Positions 34,137-43,464 of a stretch of 64,000 nt of DNA are shown here, piece after piece. Under the pieces are notes generated by a model. The model searched no databases, had not been told where the DNA came from, and worked only from the letters and a program-made list of their open reading frames with translations. The stretch is taken from positions 1 through 64,000 of the forward strand of contig JALEQJ010000018.1 of NCBI GenBank assembly GCA_022764505.1. Direction: 5' to 3'. Position numbers and translations under genes: made by a program. The stretch's first letter is position 1; every line of letters starts with the position of its first letter. The stretch is from Phocaeicola sp. (lineage in GTDB: Bacteria; Bacteroidota; Bacteroidia; Bacteroidales; Bacteroidaceae).

Positions 34137-34196
34137 CAACTTGATTTTCAGACAGTCATTGTCTTAGCGAATAAAGAACAAGTTAATAGTACGATT

Positions 34197-37100
34197 ATGG
34201 GTAAAAAGTTTACAGAGTATTCACAGCTCAATCTTTCCGAGATAAATAAAGAAATCTTGCAAAAATGGGACGCAGATGATACCTTTTCCAAAAGTATGAC
34301 AGAGCGTGAAGGTGCTCCCTCTTATGTTTTCTACGAAGGTCCTCCTTCTGCCAACGGTATGCCTGGTATTCACCATGTGATGGCACGTACTATTAAAGAT
34401 ACTTTTTGTCGTTATAAAACGATGAAAGGTTTTCATGTGAAGCGTAAAGCCGGTTGGGATACACATGGTCTGCCGGTAGAGTTGGGCGTAGAGAAAACTC
34501 TGGGCATCACGAAAGAGGATATAGGAAAGAATATCTCTGTGGCAGAATATAACCAACATTGTCGTACAGACGTGATGAAGTTTACCAAAGAATGGACGGA
34601 TCTTACACATAAGATGGGATATTGGGTAGACTTGGACGATCCTTATATTACTTACGATAATAGATTTATAGAGAGTCTGTGGTGGCTCTTGAAACAACTG
34701 TACGAAAAGAATTTACTCTACAAAGGATATACTATACAGCCTTATTCTCCAGCCGCAGGTACAGGACTTAGCTCTCACGAGTTGAACCAACCGGGTTGTT
34801 ATCGTGATGTGAAGGATACTACAGTAGTAGGTCAGTTCCGTATGATAGATCCTAAACCGGAAATGGCAGAGTGGGGAACTCCTTATTTCTTGGCTTGGAC
34901 TACTACGCCTTGGACACTTCCTTCCAATACAGCACTCTGTGTAGGACCTAAAATAGACTATGTAGCTGTACAGACTTACAATGGCTATACGGGAGAAAAA
35001 ATCACAGTGGTATTGGCAGAAAATCTGCTCTCTGCACATTTTAATCCCAAAGCAGAAGGACTCGCTTTGGAAGAATACAAACAGGGAGACAAGCTTATAC
35101 CGTTCAAGATAGTAGGTAAGTACAAAGGAACAGACCTCGTAGGTATGCACTACGAACAGCTCTTTCCTTGGGTGAAACCTATCGAAGTAGCAGAAAATGG
35201 TACTTGGGCAGAAGCTGCAGAAAAGGCTTTCCGTGTGATACCGGGAGATTATGTTACTACAGAAGATGGTACGGGTATCGTACACATTGCACCTACCTTT
35301 GGTGCAGATGATGCGCAGGTTGCACGTGCGGCAGGTATACCTCCTTTGTTTATGATTAATAAGAAAGGAGAAGCTCGTCCGATGGTAGACCTTACAGGTA
35401 AGTATTATTTATTGGAAGAATTGGACGATGCTTTTGTAGCATCTTGCGTGGCGGATAGCTACAAAGAGTATCAAGGTGCTTTTGTAAAACCGGCTTACGA
35501 CCCTCAATTTACGGTAGAAGGACGCTACGATGAAAAAGCGGCACAGGCAGCAGAAACTTTGGATATCGTGTTATGTATGGTTATGAAGCAACAAAATCTC
35601 GCTTTCAAAATAGAAAAACACGTACACAACTATCCACACTGCTGGCGTACAGACAAACCTGTGTTGTATTATCCTTTGGATAGCTGGTTTATCCGTTCTA
35701 CTGCTTGCAAAGAACGTATGATAGAACTGAATAAAACTATCAACTGGAAACCGGAATCTACAGGTACAGGACGTTTCGGCAAATGGCTGGAAAACCTGAA
35801 CGATTGGAACTTAAGCCGTTCTCGTTATTGGGGAACTCCTCTTCCTATCTGGAGAAGCGAAGATGGGGAAGAGCTTTGTATTGGTTCTGTAGAAGAATTG
35901 TATCAAGAAATAGAAAAAGCTGTGGCTGCAGGATTGATGGCGGAGAATTTTATGAAAACCGCAGGTTTTGTTCCCGGAAATTATGCTGCAGAAAATTACG
36001 ATAAGATAGATTTGCACAGACCTTATGTAGACGATATAGTGCTGCTGTCCCCATCTGGTAAACCGATGAAACGAGAAACAGACCTTATAGACGTATGGTT
36101 TGATTCCGGAGCAATGCCTTATGCTCAGTTGCACTATCCATTTGAAAACAAGGATATAGTGGACAATGGTAGTTATTATCCTGCGGACTTCATTGCAGAA
36201 GGAGTAGACCAAACACGTGGTTGGTTCTTTACATTACACGCTATTGCTACTATGATCTTTGATAGTGTAGCTTTCAAAAATGTTATCTCCAATGGCTTGG
36301 TGTTGGATAAGAATGGCAATAAGATGTCCAAGAGACTCGGTAATGCCGTAGACCCATTCAATGCTATAGAGCAATACGGTTCAGACCCATTGCGCTGGTA
36401 TATGATTACCAACTCATCTCCTTGGGACAACTTGAAGTTTGATACGGACGGGGTAGACGAAGTTCGTCGTAAATTCTTCGGTACACTGTACAATACTTAC
36501 TCTTTCTTTGCATTGTACGCCAATGTAGATGGCTTCACTTATCAGGAAGAAGAGGTGGCTGTAGCAGAAAGACCGGAGATAGACAGATGGATACTTTCCG
36601 TTCTCAATACACTCATAAAAGAAGTTGATGCTTGCTATGAAGATTATGAACCTACAAAAGCCGGTCGCTTGATAGCAGACTTTGTGAATGACAATTTGAG
36701 TAACTGGTATGTACGTCTCAATCGTAAACGCTTCTGGGGTAGCTCAATGTCTACAGATAAACTTTCCGCATATCAGACCTTGTATACTTGTCTGGAAACT
36801 GTGGCGAAGCTTATGGCACCTATTGCACCATTCTTTGCAGACAAGCTGTATATGGATCTTATAGCTGTAACAGAAAGAGATCACGTTTCTTCTGTACACT
36901 TGGCACATTTCCCTGTAGTAAACGAAGCATTGATCAATACTGTTTTGGAACGTAGAATGCAGATGGCACAAGACGTTACTTCTATGGTCTTGGCACTGCG
37001 TAGAAAAGTGAACATCAAGGTGCGTCAGCCACTGCAATGTATTATGATACCTGTAGTAGATGCAGAGCAAAAAGCTTATATAGAAGCTGTGAAAGACCTT

Positions 37101-37682
37101 ATTATGAACGAAGTCAATGTAAAAGACGTGAAGTTCGTAGATGGTGATGCCGGTATCTTGGTGAAACGTGTGAAATGTGATTTCAAGAAACTGGGTCCTA
37201 AGTTCGGTAAGCAAATGAAAGCGGTGGCTACAGCTGTAGCAGACTTGTCGCAAGCGGCTATCTCCGAATTGGAAAAGACCGGTAGCTATGTATTGGCATT
37301 ACCGGAAGGAAATGTAACTATAGAAGCTACAGATGTAGAAATCTTCAGTGAAGATATTCCGGGTTGGTTGGTAGCGAACGAAGGAAAACTCACAGTAGCT
37401 TTGGACGTAACCATCACAGAAGATTTGCAGAAAGAAGGTATTGCACGCGAATTGGTAAATCGTATCCAGAACTTGAGAAAGAGCAATGGTTACGAAATCA
37501 CCGATAAAATAAGCATTAAACTTTCTCAACATACAGCTACAGATGCAGCGGTAGAAGCATATAAAGACTATATTTGTAACCAGGTGTTGGCTGTAGACTT
37601 GTCCATTGTAGAAAATCTTTCTACAGGCGTAGCTATAGATTTTGACGATTTTGAATTGCAGATACAGATAGATAAGCAATGA
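34197..37682 (+). CDS. ileS: Isoleucyl-tRNA synthetase
   Basis: This class I synthetase of about 1,161 residues charges tRNA-Ile. The start at 34197 (Met-Gly-Lys-Lys-Phe) is preferred because the in-frame ATG at 34092 lies before the promoter box. The HIGH-type motif is Gly-Met-Pro-Gly-Ile-His-His (about 51-57) after Pro-Pro-Ser-Ala-Asn; the KMSKR loop Lys-Met-Ser-Lys-Arg is near 708. The editing domain lies between (Trp-Thr-Thr-Thr-Pro-Trp-Thr-Leu-Pro). The length and C-terminal region are those of the eukaryote-like type usual in Bacteroidota; no C-terminal zinc site is seen. Confidence 0.95.
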   Translation: MGKKFTEYSQLNLSEINKEILQKWDADDTFSKSMTEREGAPSYVFYEGPPSANGMPGIHHVMARTIKDTFCRYKTMKGFHVKRKAGWDTHGLPVELGVEKTLGITKEDIGKNISVAEYNQHCRTDVMKFTKEWTDLTHKMGYWVDLDDPYITYDNRFIESLWWLLKQLYEKNLLYKGYTIQPYSPAAGTGLSSHELNQPGCYRDVKDTTVVGQFRMIDPKPEMAEWGTPYFLAWTTTPWTLPSNTALCVGPKIDYVAVQTYNGYTGEKITVVLAENLLSAHFNPKAEGLALEEYKQGDKLIPFKIVGKYKGTDLVGMHYEQLFPWVKPIEVAENGTWAEAAEKAFRVIPGDYVTTEDGTGIVHIAPTFGADDAQVARAAGIPPLFMINKKGEARPMVDLTGKYYLLEELDDAFVASCVADSYKEYQGAFVKPAYDPQFTVEGRYDEKAAQAAETLDIVLCMVMKQQNLAFKIEKHVHNYPHCWRTDKPVLYYPLDSWFIRSTACKERMIELNKTINWKPESTGTGRFGKWLENLNDWNLSRSRYWGTPLPIWRSEDGEELCIGSVEELYQEIEKAVAAGLMAENFMKTAGFVPGNYAAENYDKIDLHRPYVDDIVLLSPSGKPMKRETDLIDVWFDSGAMPYAQLHYPFENKDIVDNGSYYPADFIAEGVDQTRGWFFTLHAIATMIFDSVAFKNVISNGLVLDKNGNKMSKRLGNAVDPFNAIEQYGSDPLRWYMITNSSPWDNLKFDTDGVDEVRRKFFGTLYNTYSFFALYANVDGFTYQEEEVAVAERPEIDRWILSVLNTLIKEVDACYEDYEPTKAGRLIADFVNDNLSNWYVRLNRKRFWGSSMSTDKLSAYQTLYTCLETVAKLMAPIAPFFADKLYMDLIAVTERDHVSSVHLAHFPVVNEALINTVLERRMQMAQDVTSMVLALRRKVNIKVRQPLQCIMIPVVDAEQKAYIEAVKDLIMNEVNVKDVKFVDGDAGILVKRVKCDFKKLGPKFGKQMKAVATAVADLSQAAISELEKTGSYVLALPEGNVTIEATDVEIFSEDIPGWLVANEGKLTVALDVTITEDLQKEGIARELVNRIQNLRKSNGYEITDKISIKLSQHTATDAAVEAYKDYICNQVLAVDLSIVENLSTGVAIDFDDFELQIQIDKQ

Positions 37683-37730
37683 TATTAAAGGTGTTGGCAC
37701 TTATATATTAACCCTAAATATAGATCTATT

Positions 37731-38105
37731 ATGGCAGAAAAAACAAGATATTCTGATGCTGAATTAGAAGAATTTCGTGCTATTATTTTGGAAAAATTGG
37801 AATTGGCAGAGAGAGATTACGATAAGATGCGCGCTGCTATTATGAACTTAGATGGAAACGATACAGATGATACGTCTCCTACTTATAAAGTTCTGGAAGA
37901 AGGAGCAAATACATTGTCTAAGGAAGAAACCGGCAGATTGGCTATGCGCCAACTGAAGTTTATCCAAAACTTGCGTGCTGCTTTGGTTCGTATAGAAAAC
38001 AAGACTTATGGCATCTGTAGAGAGACAGGTAAGCTAATTCCGGCAGGTAGACTACGTGCTGTGCCACACGCTACATTGAGTATAGAAGCAAAGCAAAAAA
38101 GATAA
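37731..38105 (+). CDS. TraR/DksA-type regulator with degenerate zinc finger
   Basis: The 124-residue protein has an N-terminal coiled coil with acidic residues and a C-terminal segment Tyr-Gly-Ile-Cys-Arg-Glu-Thr-Gly-Lys-Leu-Ile-Pro-Ala-Gly-Arg-Leu-Arg-Ala-Val-Pro-His-Ala that matches the DksA C4 zinc-finger region. Only one of the four cysteines remains. This reduced form appears normal for Bacteroidota. DksA-type proteins enter the RNA polymerase secondary channel and modulate transcription. It lies between ileS and lspA, 48 bases after ileS, with a terminator behind it. Confidence 0.85.
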   Translation: MAEKTRYSDAELEEFRAIILEKLELAERDYDKMRAAIMNLDGNDTDDTSPTYKVLEEGANTLSKEETGRLAMRQLKFIQNLRAALVRIENKTYGICRETGKLIPAGRLRAVPHATLSIEAKQKR

Positions 38106-38117
38106 TATGGAAAAGAA

Positions 38118-38152
38118 TAGTAGGGCTCATTCTATTGGGCACCTACTTTTTT
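38118..38152 (+). terminator. Terminator between dksA-like gene and lspA
   Basis: AGTAGG..GC and GGC.CCTACT form a stem around TCATTCTATT, followed by a T-run. It ends eight bases before the lspA start codon, so some read-through is likely if lspA has no promoter of its own. Confidence 0.6.
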
Positions 38153-38159
38153 ATTAGGT

Positions 38160-38813
38160 ATGAAGAATGTATTTACGCGGGGACGTATATCCTTACTTGT
38201 CATTATCATAGTGCTACTGATAGATCAGTGGCTCAAAATTTGGGTAAAAACCTCTATGTATATGTATGAGAGTATCCATATTACAGACTGGTTCTATATT
38301 TATTTTGTAGAAAACAATGGAATGGCTTTCGGCATAGAATGGATCAATAAATTACTTCTTACACTCTTCCGTTTAGTGGCTATCATTGTTATAGCTTGGT
38401 ACATACAGAGAGTGGTAAACCAAACGCCTCGTGTAAAGATAGGTTATATCATCTGTTTATCGCTCATTTTTGCCGGTGCTACGGGCAATATCATAGACAG
38501 TGTTTTCTATGGAGAGATCTTTACTCAAAGTACGCCTCACGAAATGGCACACTGGGTACCTGTAGGAGAGGGATATGGTACATGGCTACATGGTAAAGTA
38601 GTAGATATGTTTTACTTCCCTATAGTAGATACTTATCTGCCGGAATGGCTACCTGTTTGGGGTGGACAGCACTTTATCTTTTTCAGCCCGATCTTTAATT
38701 TTGCCGATGCGGCTATCAGTACAGGTATCATAGCCTTATTGTTGTTTTATAGGAGCTATATAGGTGGCGACGAAACCAAGCGAGAACAGTTGCAAAGTTT
38801 GCACAATAGATAA
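38160..38813 (+). CDS. lspA: Lipoprotein signal peptidase (signal peptidase II)
   Basis: This inner-membrane aspartic protease of 217 residues removes lipoprotein signal peptides. Four hydrophobic segments are seen. Catalytic motifs are Asp-Gln-Trp-Leu-Lys near 22, Val-Glu-Asn-Asn-Gly-Met-Ala-Phe-Gly near 50, Gly-Asn-Ile-Ile-Asp-Ser (first Asp) near 110, and Phe-Asn-Phe-Ala-Asp-Ala (second Asp) near 183. It is longer than the E. coli enzyme through an insertion around residues 120-160, usual in Bacteroidota. Many lipoproteins in this window depend on it. The next gene starts two bases after its stop codon. Confidence 0.93.
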   Translation: MKNVFTRGRISLLVIIIVLLIDQWLKIWVKTSMYMYESIHITDWFYIYFVENNGMAFGIEWINKLLLTLFRLVAIIVIAWYIQRVVNQTPRVKIGYIICLSLIFAGATGNIIDSVFYGEIFTQSTPHEMAHWVPVGEGYGTWLHGKVVDMFYFPIVDTYLPEWLPVWGGQHFIFFSPIFNFADAAISTGIIALLLFYRSYIGGDETKREQLQSLHNR

Positions 38814-38814
38814 A

Positions 38815-39651
38815 ATGAAACCTCATTATTTCCTCTTATTCTTATTCCTTATTCTTATAGCTTGTACAAAACCACAGCCCAAAGGTGTGTTGGAGCATTC
38901 CCAAATGGTACAGGTTATGTATGAATATCAGCTGAATCACGCCTTGCGGATAGAAACGGGCGAAAGCGTATTGGAAAATAAAGAAGCCTACTGGAAATAC
39001 ATTTATGAGAAGTACGGTATACGTGAGGCTGATTTTGATTCTTCTATGGTTTGGTATACAAGACACAATGAACAGCTCAATGAAGTATACAAAGATGTTT
39101 ACAAACGTCTGCAAGGAGAGCTACAGACCTTAGAACGTAAAGGAGGAAAGAGAATAGCTGAGCAGAAAGAACTTTCCGGCGATAGTATAGATATTTGGCA
39201 AGAAGGTGAACTCTTGTTGTTTCCTATGGTGGGGACAGAGAAATACCGGTTTTCTATAGTGGCAGATACTACATACCACGCATTAGATACCTTTGTCTTG
39301 GAAGGAAATATACATTTATTAGGTAAGAAAAAAATAGCGATGAATGCAGTTTTGGGATTGCAACTGACTTTCCAAAACGACAGTATACAAGGGAAGACTT
39401 TGCATCTTACCGGAGAAGGGCGTTTCTCTTTACCGCTTATTACTACACAAGACTCTCCCCTCAGAATGCTACACGGATTTCTGTATTTCCCCAATCCTCA
39501 AGACCAGACACAAGTACTTCTGCACAAAGTAAAATTGATGCGCTATCATAGTAAGCAGAGTAGCCTGCAGAATGAAATAAATGCAGAGAGCAGTGTAGAA
39601 GAAAATGAACACATTGCCACTATGGAAGAACCCTTGGAGGTAAGCAGATGA
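38815..39651 (+). CDS. DUF4296 lipoprotein
   Basis: The start at 38815 (Met-Lys-Pro-His-Tyr) gives a lipoprotein signal ending Leu-Ile-Ala-Cys; the in-frame ATG at 38764 lies within lspA. Residues about 25-110 have the DUF4296 pattern Val-Leu-Glu-His-Ser-Gln-Met-Val-Gln-Val-Met-Tyr-Glu-Tyr-Gln-Leu and Tyr-Gly-Ile-Arg-Glu-Ala-Asp-Phe-Asp-Ser-Ser. The remaining 165 residues are beta-rich and unassigned. Gene order lspA-DUF4296 is common in Bacteroidales, as I recall, and suggests a cell-envelope role. Length 278 residues. Confidence 0.82.
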   Translation: MKPHYFLLFLFLILIACTKPQPKGVLEHSQMVQVMYEYQLNHALRIETGESVLENKEAYWKYIYEKYGIREADFDSSMVWYTRHNEQLNEVYKDVYKRLQGELQTLERKGGKRIAEQKELSGDSIDIWQEGELLLFPMVGTEKYRFSIVADTTYHALDTFVLEGNIHLLGKKKIAMNAVLGLQLTFQNDSIQGKTLHLTGEGRFSLPLITTQDSPLRMLHGFLYFPNPQDQTQVLLHKVKLMRYHSKQSSLQNEINAESSVEENEHIATMEEPLEVSR

Positions 39652-39660
39652 AATATTCTT

Positions 39661-39993
39661 GTGCGTAAATTTTTAGCTTCAAAAGTCTATAAGTTCTCAA
39701 CAGAGGGCTTACAAATCCACACTCATACAGTGGTAACGATAGATGCAGAAGGATTCGTCTGCGATGTCTCATCACTGTCGGGAGAAATAGAACGGGTAGA
39801 ATGGCTCATTGGAGCTATCTTGTTATTGCCGGCTTCGTATCTGCCACAGATAGAAAACTGGGAAACTTGGGTGCAAGGAAAAGCGGGAGAAAGTGTTTTA
39901 CCGGTTGTTTATTATGCGTATCATATACCCGTATTTGATGTGGAAAAAAATCGTCCTATAGATTCTGCCATTTTACGCTTAGGGGTGAAATAA
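39661..39993 (+). CDS. Conserved hypothetical protein
   Basis: The 110-residue soluble protein begins at a GTG codon (no ATG is available nearby), nine bases after the DUF4296 gene. It has Val-Val-Thr-Ile-Asp-Ala-Glu-Gly near residue 25, Glu-Trp-Leu-Ile-Gly-Ala-Ile-Leu-Leu-Leu-Pro near 50, and Tyr-Tyr-Ala-Tyr-His-Ile-Pro-Val-Phe-Asp-Val near 85. I believe similar proteins occur at the same place in other Bacteroidales, but no function is known. It is probably in the operon with lspA. Confidence 0.6.
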   Translation: MRKFLASKVYKFSTEGLQIHTHTVVTIDAEGFVCDVSSLSGEIERVEWLIGAILLLPASYLPQIENWETWVQGKAGESVLPVVYYAYHIPVFDVEKNRPIDSAILRLGVK

Positions 39994-40049
39994 ACTCTTT
40001 ATCAGCTGTTTCTATTGCGAATAAATTTTCTATTGCTTATACCTTGCAT

Positions 40050-40057
40050 TATCTTTG
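40050..40057 (+). promoter_or_regulatory. -7 promoter element for hflX
   Basis: TATCTTTG, followed by CA, fits TAnnTTTG and lies 42 bases before the hflX start. Confidence 0.5.
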
Positions 40058-40099
40058 CAAATAGGTATTGTACCACAATTATGTTTTTAAGAAAGAAGA

Positions 40100-41365
40100 A
40101 TGAAAGAATTTGTCATATCCGAAGCCAAAGCCGAAAGTGCCGTTTTGGTGGGTTTAGTTACCCAAACGCAAGATGAGCGTAAAACGAATGAATACTTAGA
40201 CGAGTTGGCTTTCTTGGCAGAAACCGCGGGTGCAAATGTGGTGAAAAGGTTTACCCAGAAATTAGATGCCCCCCACTCTGTAACCTATGTAGGAAAAGGA
40301 AAGCTCCAAGAGATCAAGAGTTATATAGAAGCTATGAACGAAGAAGACGAGAATGCCATAGGAATGGTTATTTTCGATGATGAGTTGTCTGCCAAGCAGT
40401 TGAGAAACATTGAGGCGGAACTTAAAATCAAAATTTTAGATCGTACTTCGCTCATTTTGGACATTTTTGCTATGCGTGCGCAAACAGCCAATGCCAAAAC
40501 ACAAGTAGAGCTGGCGCAATATAAATACATGCTTCCCAGACTGCAACGCCTATGGACGCACTTGGAACGCCAAGGTGGTGGTTCCGGCGCCGGTGGTGGA
40601 AAAGGCTCTGTAGGTTTACGTGGTCCCGGAGAAACCCAATTGGAAATGGATAAGCGTATTATCCTCAATAGAATGTCTTTGCTGAAACAGCGTTTGGCAG
40701 AAATAGATACACAGAAGAATACACAGAGAAAGAACAGAGGCAGACTTATACGTGTGGCATTGGTAGGTTATACCAATGTAGGGAAATCTACGCTGATGAA
40801 TTTACTTGCCAAGAGTGAAGTTTTCGCAGAGAATAAGCTTTTTGCCACGTTGGATACCACAGTAAGAAAAGTGATTATAGAGAATTTACCTTTCTTACTT
40901 TCGGATACTGTTGGCTTCATCAGGAAGCTTCCAACGGATCTCGTAGAGTCTTTTAAGTCTACACTGGACGAAGTAAGAGAAGCGGACTTGTTGGTGCACG
41001 TAGTAGATGTTTCTCACCCGGATTTTGAAGATCAGATTAAAGTAGTAGAGAAGACCATTGCAGATCTTGGTGCGGCAGGAAAGCCTACTATGATTGTTTT
41101 CAATAAGATAGATGCCTATACTTATATAGAGAAAGACGAGGACGATCTGACTCCACGTACCCGAGAAAACATTACACCGGAAGAACTTATGCAGACTTGG
41201 ATGGGAAAACTGCACGATAGCTGTATCTTTATCTCTGCCAAAGAACGTACTAATATAGACGAACTTAGACAATGGCTATATAAGAAAATCCGAGAACTGC
41301 ACGTACAGAAGTATCCCTACAATGATTTCCTATATCAGCAGTATGATGAGGAAGAAGTAGAATGA
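40100..41365 (+). CDS. hflX: Ribosome-associated GTPase HflX
   Basis: The 421-residue GTPase splits stalled ribosomes. The N-terminal HflX domain (Leu-Ala-Glu-Thr-Ala-Gly-Ala; Tyr-Val-Gly-Lys-Gly-Lys) is followed by a glycine-rich Gly-Gly-Gly-Ser-Gly-Ala-Gly-Gly-Gly stretch near 155, Gly-Pro-Gly-Glu-Thr-Gln-Leu-Glu, then the G domain: Gly-Tyr-Thr-Asn-Val-Gly-Lys-Ser-Thr (G1, about 226), Asp-Thr-Val-Gly-Phe-Ile (G3) and Asn-Lys-Ile-Asp (G4). It is a complete, monocistronic gene with its own promoter box. Confidence 0.93.
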   Translation: MKEFVISEAKAESAVLVGLVTQTQDERKTNEYLDELAFLAETAGANVVKRFTQKLDAPHSVTYVGKGKLQEIKSYIEAMNEEDENAIGMVIFDDELSAKQLRNIEAELKIKILDRTSLILDIFAMRAQTANAKTQVELAQYKYMLPRLQRLWTHLERQGGGSGAGGGKGSVGLRGPGETQLEMDKRIILNRMSLLKQRLAEIDTQKNTQRKNRGRLIRVALVGYTNVGKSTLMNLLAKSEVFAENKLFATLDTTVRKVIIENLPFLLSDTVGFIRKLPTDLVESFKSTLDEVREADLLVHVVDVSHPDFEDQIKVVEKTIADLGAAGKPTMIVFNKIDAYTYIEKDEDDLTPRTRENITPEELMQTWMGKLHDSCIFISAKERTNIDELRQWLYKKIRELHVQKYPYNDFLYQQYDEEEVE

Positions 41366-41402
41366 TGTTTTTTTTGTCAAACTGTAGAAATTCTATTTTG
41401 TG

Positions 41403-42160
41403 AGGGTATGTCAAAACAGGCATACCCTTTCTCTTTGTTCAATATCCTCTCCTACTCAATCCCCCTTATGCTGGTATCTGAAACTCTATTTTTCTTGATA
41501 GCGGCAAGGAAGTAAGCATAAATGATGCTATTGTTAATCCCTCACTTCCTGAGTCTTAGCACAACCCCTATGGGGTTGATACCGGTGAGATACATATAGA
41601 CAGGGTTATCCGCTATGCTCCTAACCCTGCCCTAACAAAAGCATAACACCTACGGCGTTATTTTTTTGTAAGAGCTGATGAGGATTAAACCCCTATTAAA
41701 AGGGTAAAGATAAATGGAAACTCTACCAACAGCACAACGCTTACAGCGTTGGTTGGAACAATCATTTATCCTCATAACTGCGCAAATCTGAGATGGTTTA
41801 CAAGTATATCAATCTATTATACAGCTACGTTTAAGCAAGGAATCCCCATCGGGGATTTGCTGTTGTCAGGGCAGGTATTCGGAGTGAAGCGCAGAACCCT
41901 GCCTATACACGTACATAAAAACAATGCCATAGGTATTGTGCTTAGAGAATTTTGAGAATTGCTTTCCTATTCAAGGGAGGTAAATATGAAAATCTCTATT
42001 CCGTACCACAGTTTATATAAACCGCAATGGAAGTTTATATAAACCATAGTGGAAGTTTACATAAACTTAAGCACAGAACAGAGATTCCCAATGATAGGGA
42101 AAAAGAACGAGGGGGGGATAGCAAAAATATATTTTGGCATACTATCTCCAGTTTGTTTAG
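41403..42160 (+). repeat. Dispersed intergenic repeat, copy B (long form)
   Basis: This fills most of the space between hflX and the acetyltransferase gene. It starts with a hairpin GGGTATG/CATACCC that can terminate hflX. Five spaced palindromes follow: AACCCC-TAT-GGGGTT (~41569), ATAACACC-TAC-GGCGTTAT (~41643), CAACGC/GCGTTG (~41736), AATCCCC-ATC-GGGGATT (~41842) and CAATGCC/GGTATTG (~41922). A TTTATATAAACYNNNNTGGAAG tandem section (~42010-42065) comes next. Copy C is its inverted, slightly diverged equal. Confidence 0.8.
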
Positions 42161-42284
42161 ACTTCTATGGCGAAATAGATAAACCGAAGTCTGAAATATA
42201 GATAGCGGACAGAGGTATTACCTTGTGTCTTCCTGCAGAAACGGATATTCTCCTTAGTATGAATCGGTATTCTAAAAAAAAGGC

Positions 42285-42292
42285 TATTTTTG
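42285..42292 (+). promoter_or_regulatory. -7 promoter element for the GNAT protein
   Basis: TATTTTTG, followed by CA, fits TAnnTTTG and lies 19 bases before the start codon at 42312. Confidence 0.5.
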
Positions 42293-42311
42293 CACCCTAA
42301 AACCAATAGCT

Positions 42312-43442
42312 ATGGCGATTAACATCAGAACAGTAAGTAGTAAGCAGGAACTCAAGCAGTTCATTCGCTTCAATTACGAATTATATAAAAAATCCCCTTA
42401 TTCTGTCCCAGATCTTTACGATGATATGCTGAATACTTTCAATCCGGAAAAGAATCCGGCATTTGAATTTTGTGAAGCCAAGTATTTTCTCGCTTATCAA
42501 GGTGAGAAGATAGTAGGGCGTGTAGCCGGGATTATCAACAAGAGAGCCAATGAAACCTGGAACAAACAAGAGGTTCGTTTCGGGTGGATAGACTTCATAG
42601 ATGATGAAGAAATCTCTCGCGCACTCATAGACGCAGTGGAGCAGTGGGGGAGAGAGAAAGGTATGAAAGAGATAGTAGGGCCTTTGGGTTTTACAGATAT
42701 GGACGCACAGGGTATGCTCATAGAGGGTTTTGATCAACTCAGCACTATGGCTACCATTTATAATCACCCGTACTATCCTATGCACTTGGAAAAGATGGGT
42801 TTTGAGAAAGATGCAGACTGGGTAGAGTTCAAAATTACAATTCCGGAAACCTTGCCCGAGAAATTCACTCGCATTGCCCAAATTGTAATCCAAAAGAACA
42901 ACCTCACTATAAAGAAATTGACCCGCAAGGAAATCAAGGAGAAGAACTACGGACAACGTATTTTTGAGCTTATCAATGAATGCTATGCGCCTCTCTATGG
43001 CTTTTCTCGTATGTCTCAAAGACAGATAGATCAGTATGTACGTACTTACCTGCCACTTATAGACTTACGTATGGTTACTTGCGTGGAAAATGAAGCGGAA
43101 GAGCTTGTGGCGGTAGGTATTTCTATGCCTTCTCTGTCCGAAGCCTTGCAAAAAGCCAAAGGAAGACTTTTGCCTTTCGGTTGGTTCCATTTGCTCAAAG
43201 CCTTATTTGTAAAACGTCCTAAGGTGCTGGACTTGCTCCTTGTAGCTGTAAAGCCGGAATATCAAAGCAAAGGTGTGAATGCTTTACTCTTCTATGATTT
43301 GGCTCCCAGATATTATGAAATGGGTTTTCAATATGCGGAAAGTAATCCGGAACTGGAGCTTAATACCAAGGTACAAGCACAGTGGAGTGCTTTTGATACC
43401 GTTCAGCATAAACGTCGCAGAGCTTTTAAGAAATCACTTTAA
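42312..43442 (+). CDS. GNAT-type N-acetyltransferase-like protein
   Basis: The 376-residue soluble protein contains an N-terminal acetyltransferase-like half (Ile-Val-Gly-Arg-Val-Ala-Gly-Ile, Phe-Gly-Trp-Ile-Asp-Phe-Ile-Asp-Asp, Gly-Pro-Leu-Gly-Phe-Thr-Asp-Met-Asp). A second half has Val-Lys-Pro-Glu-Tyr-Gln-Ser-Lys-Gly-Val-Asn-Ala, which resembles the acetyl-CoA pyrophosphate loop. I know it as a conserved Bacteroidales family without an assigned substrate. Its stop is 22 bases before parE, so the two may be co-transcribed. Confidence 0.72.
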   Translation: MAINIRTVSSKQELKQFIRFNYELYKKSPYSVPDLYDDMLNTFNPEKNPAFEFCEAKYFLAYQGEKIVGRVAGIINKRANETWNKQEVRFGWIDFIDDEEISRALIDAVEQWGREKGMKEIVGPLGFTDMDAQGMLIEGFDQLSTMATIYNHPYYPMHLEKMGFEKDADWVEFKITIPETLPEKFTRIAQIVIQKNNLTIKKLTRKEIKEKNYGQRIFELINECYAPLYGFSRMSQRQIDQYVRTYLPLIDLRMVTCVENEAEELVAVGISMPSLSEALQKAKGRLLPFGWFHLLKALFVKRPKVLDLLLVAVKPEYQSKGVNALLFYDLAPRYYEMGFQYAESNPELELNTKVQAQWSAFDTVQHKRRRAFKKSL

Positions 43443-43464
43443 TCCCACCATCGGAAAATAGCCT

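Noticed and set aside
34137-34196. T-box riboswitch upstream of ileS
   Set aside because: The leader predicted from the -7 box is only about 55 bases, with no specifier loop, T-box sequence or terminator.
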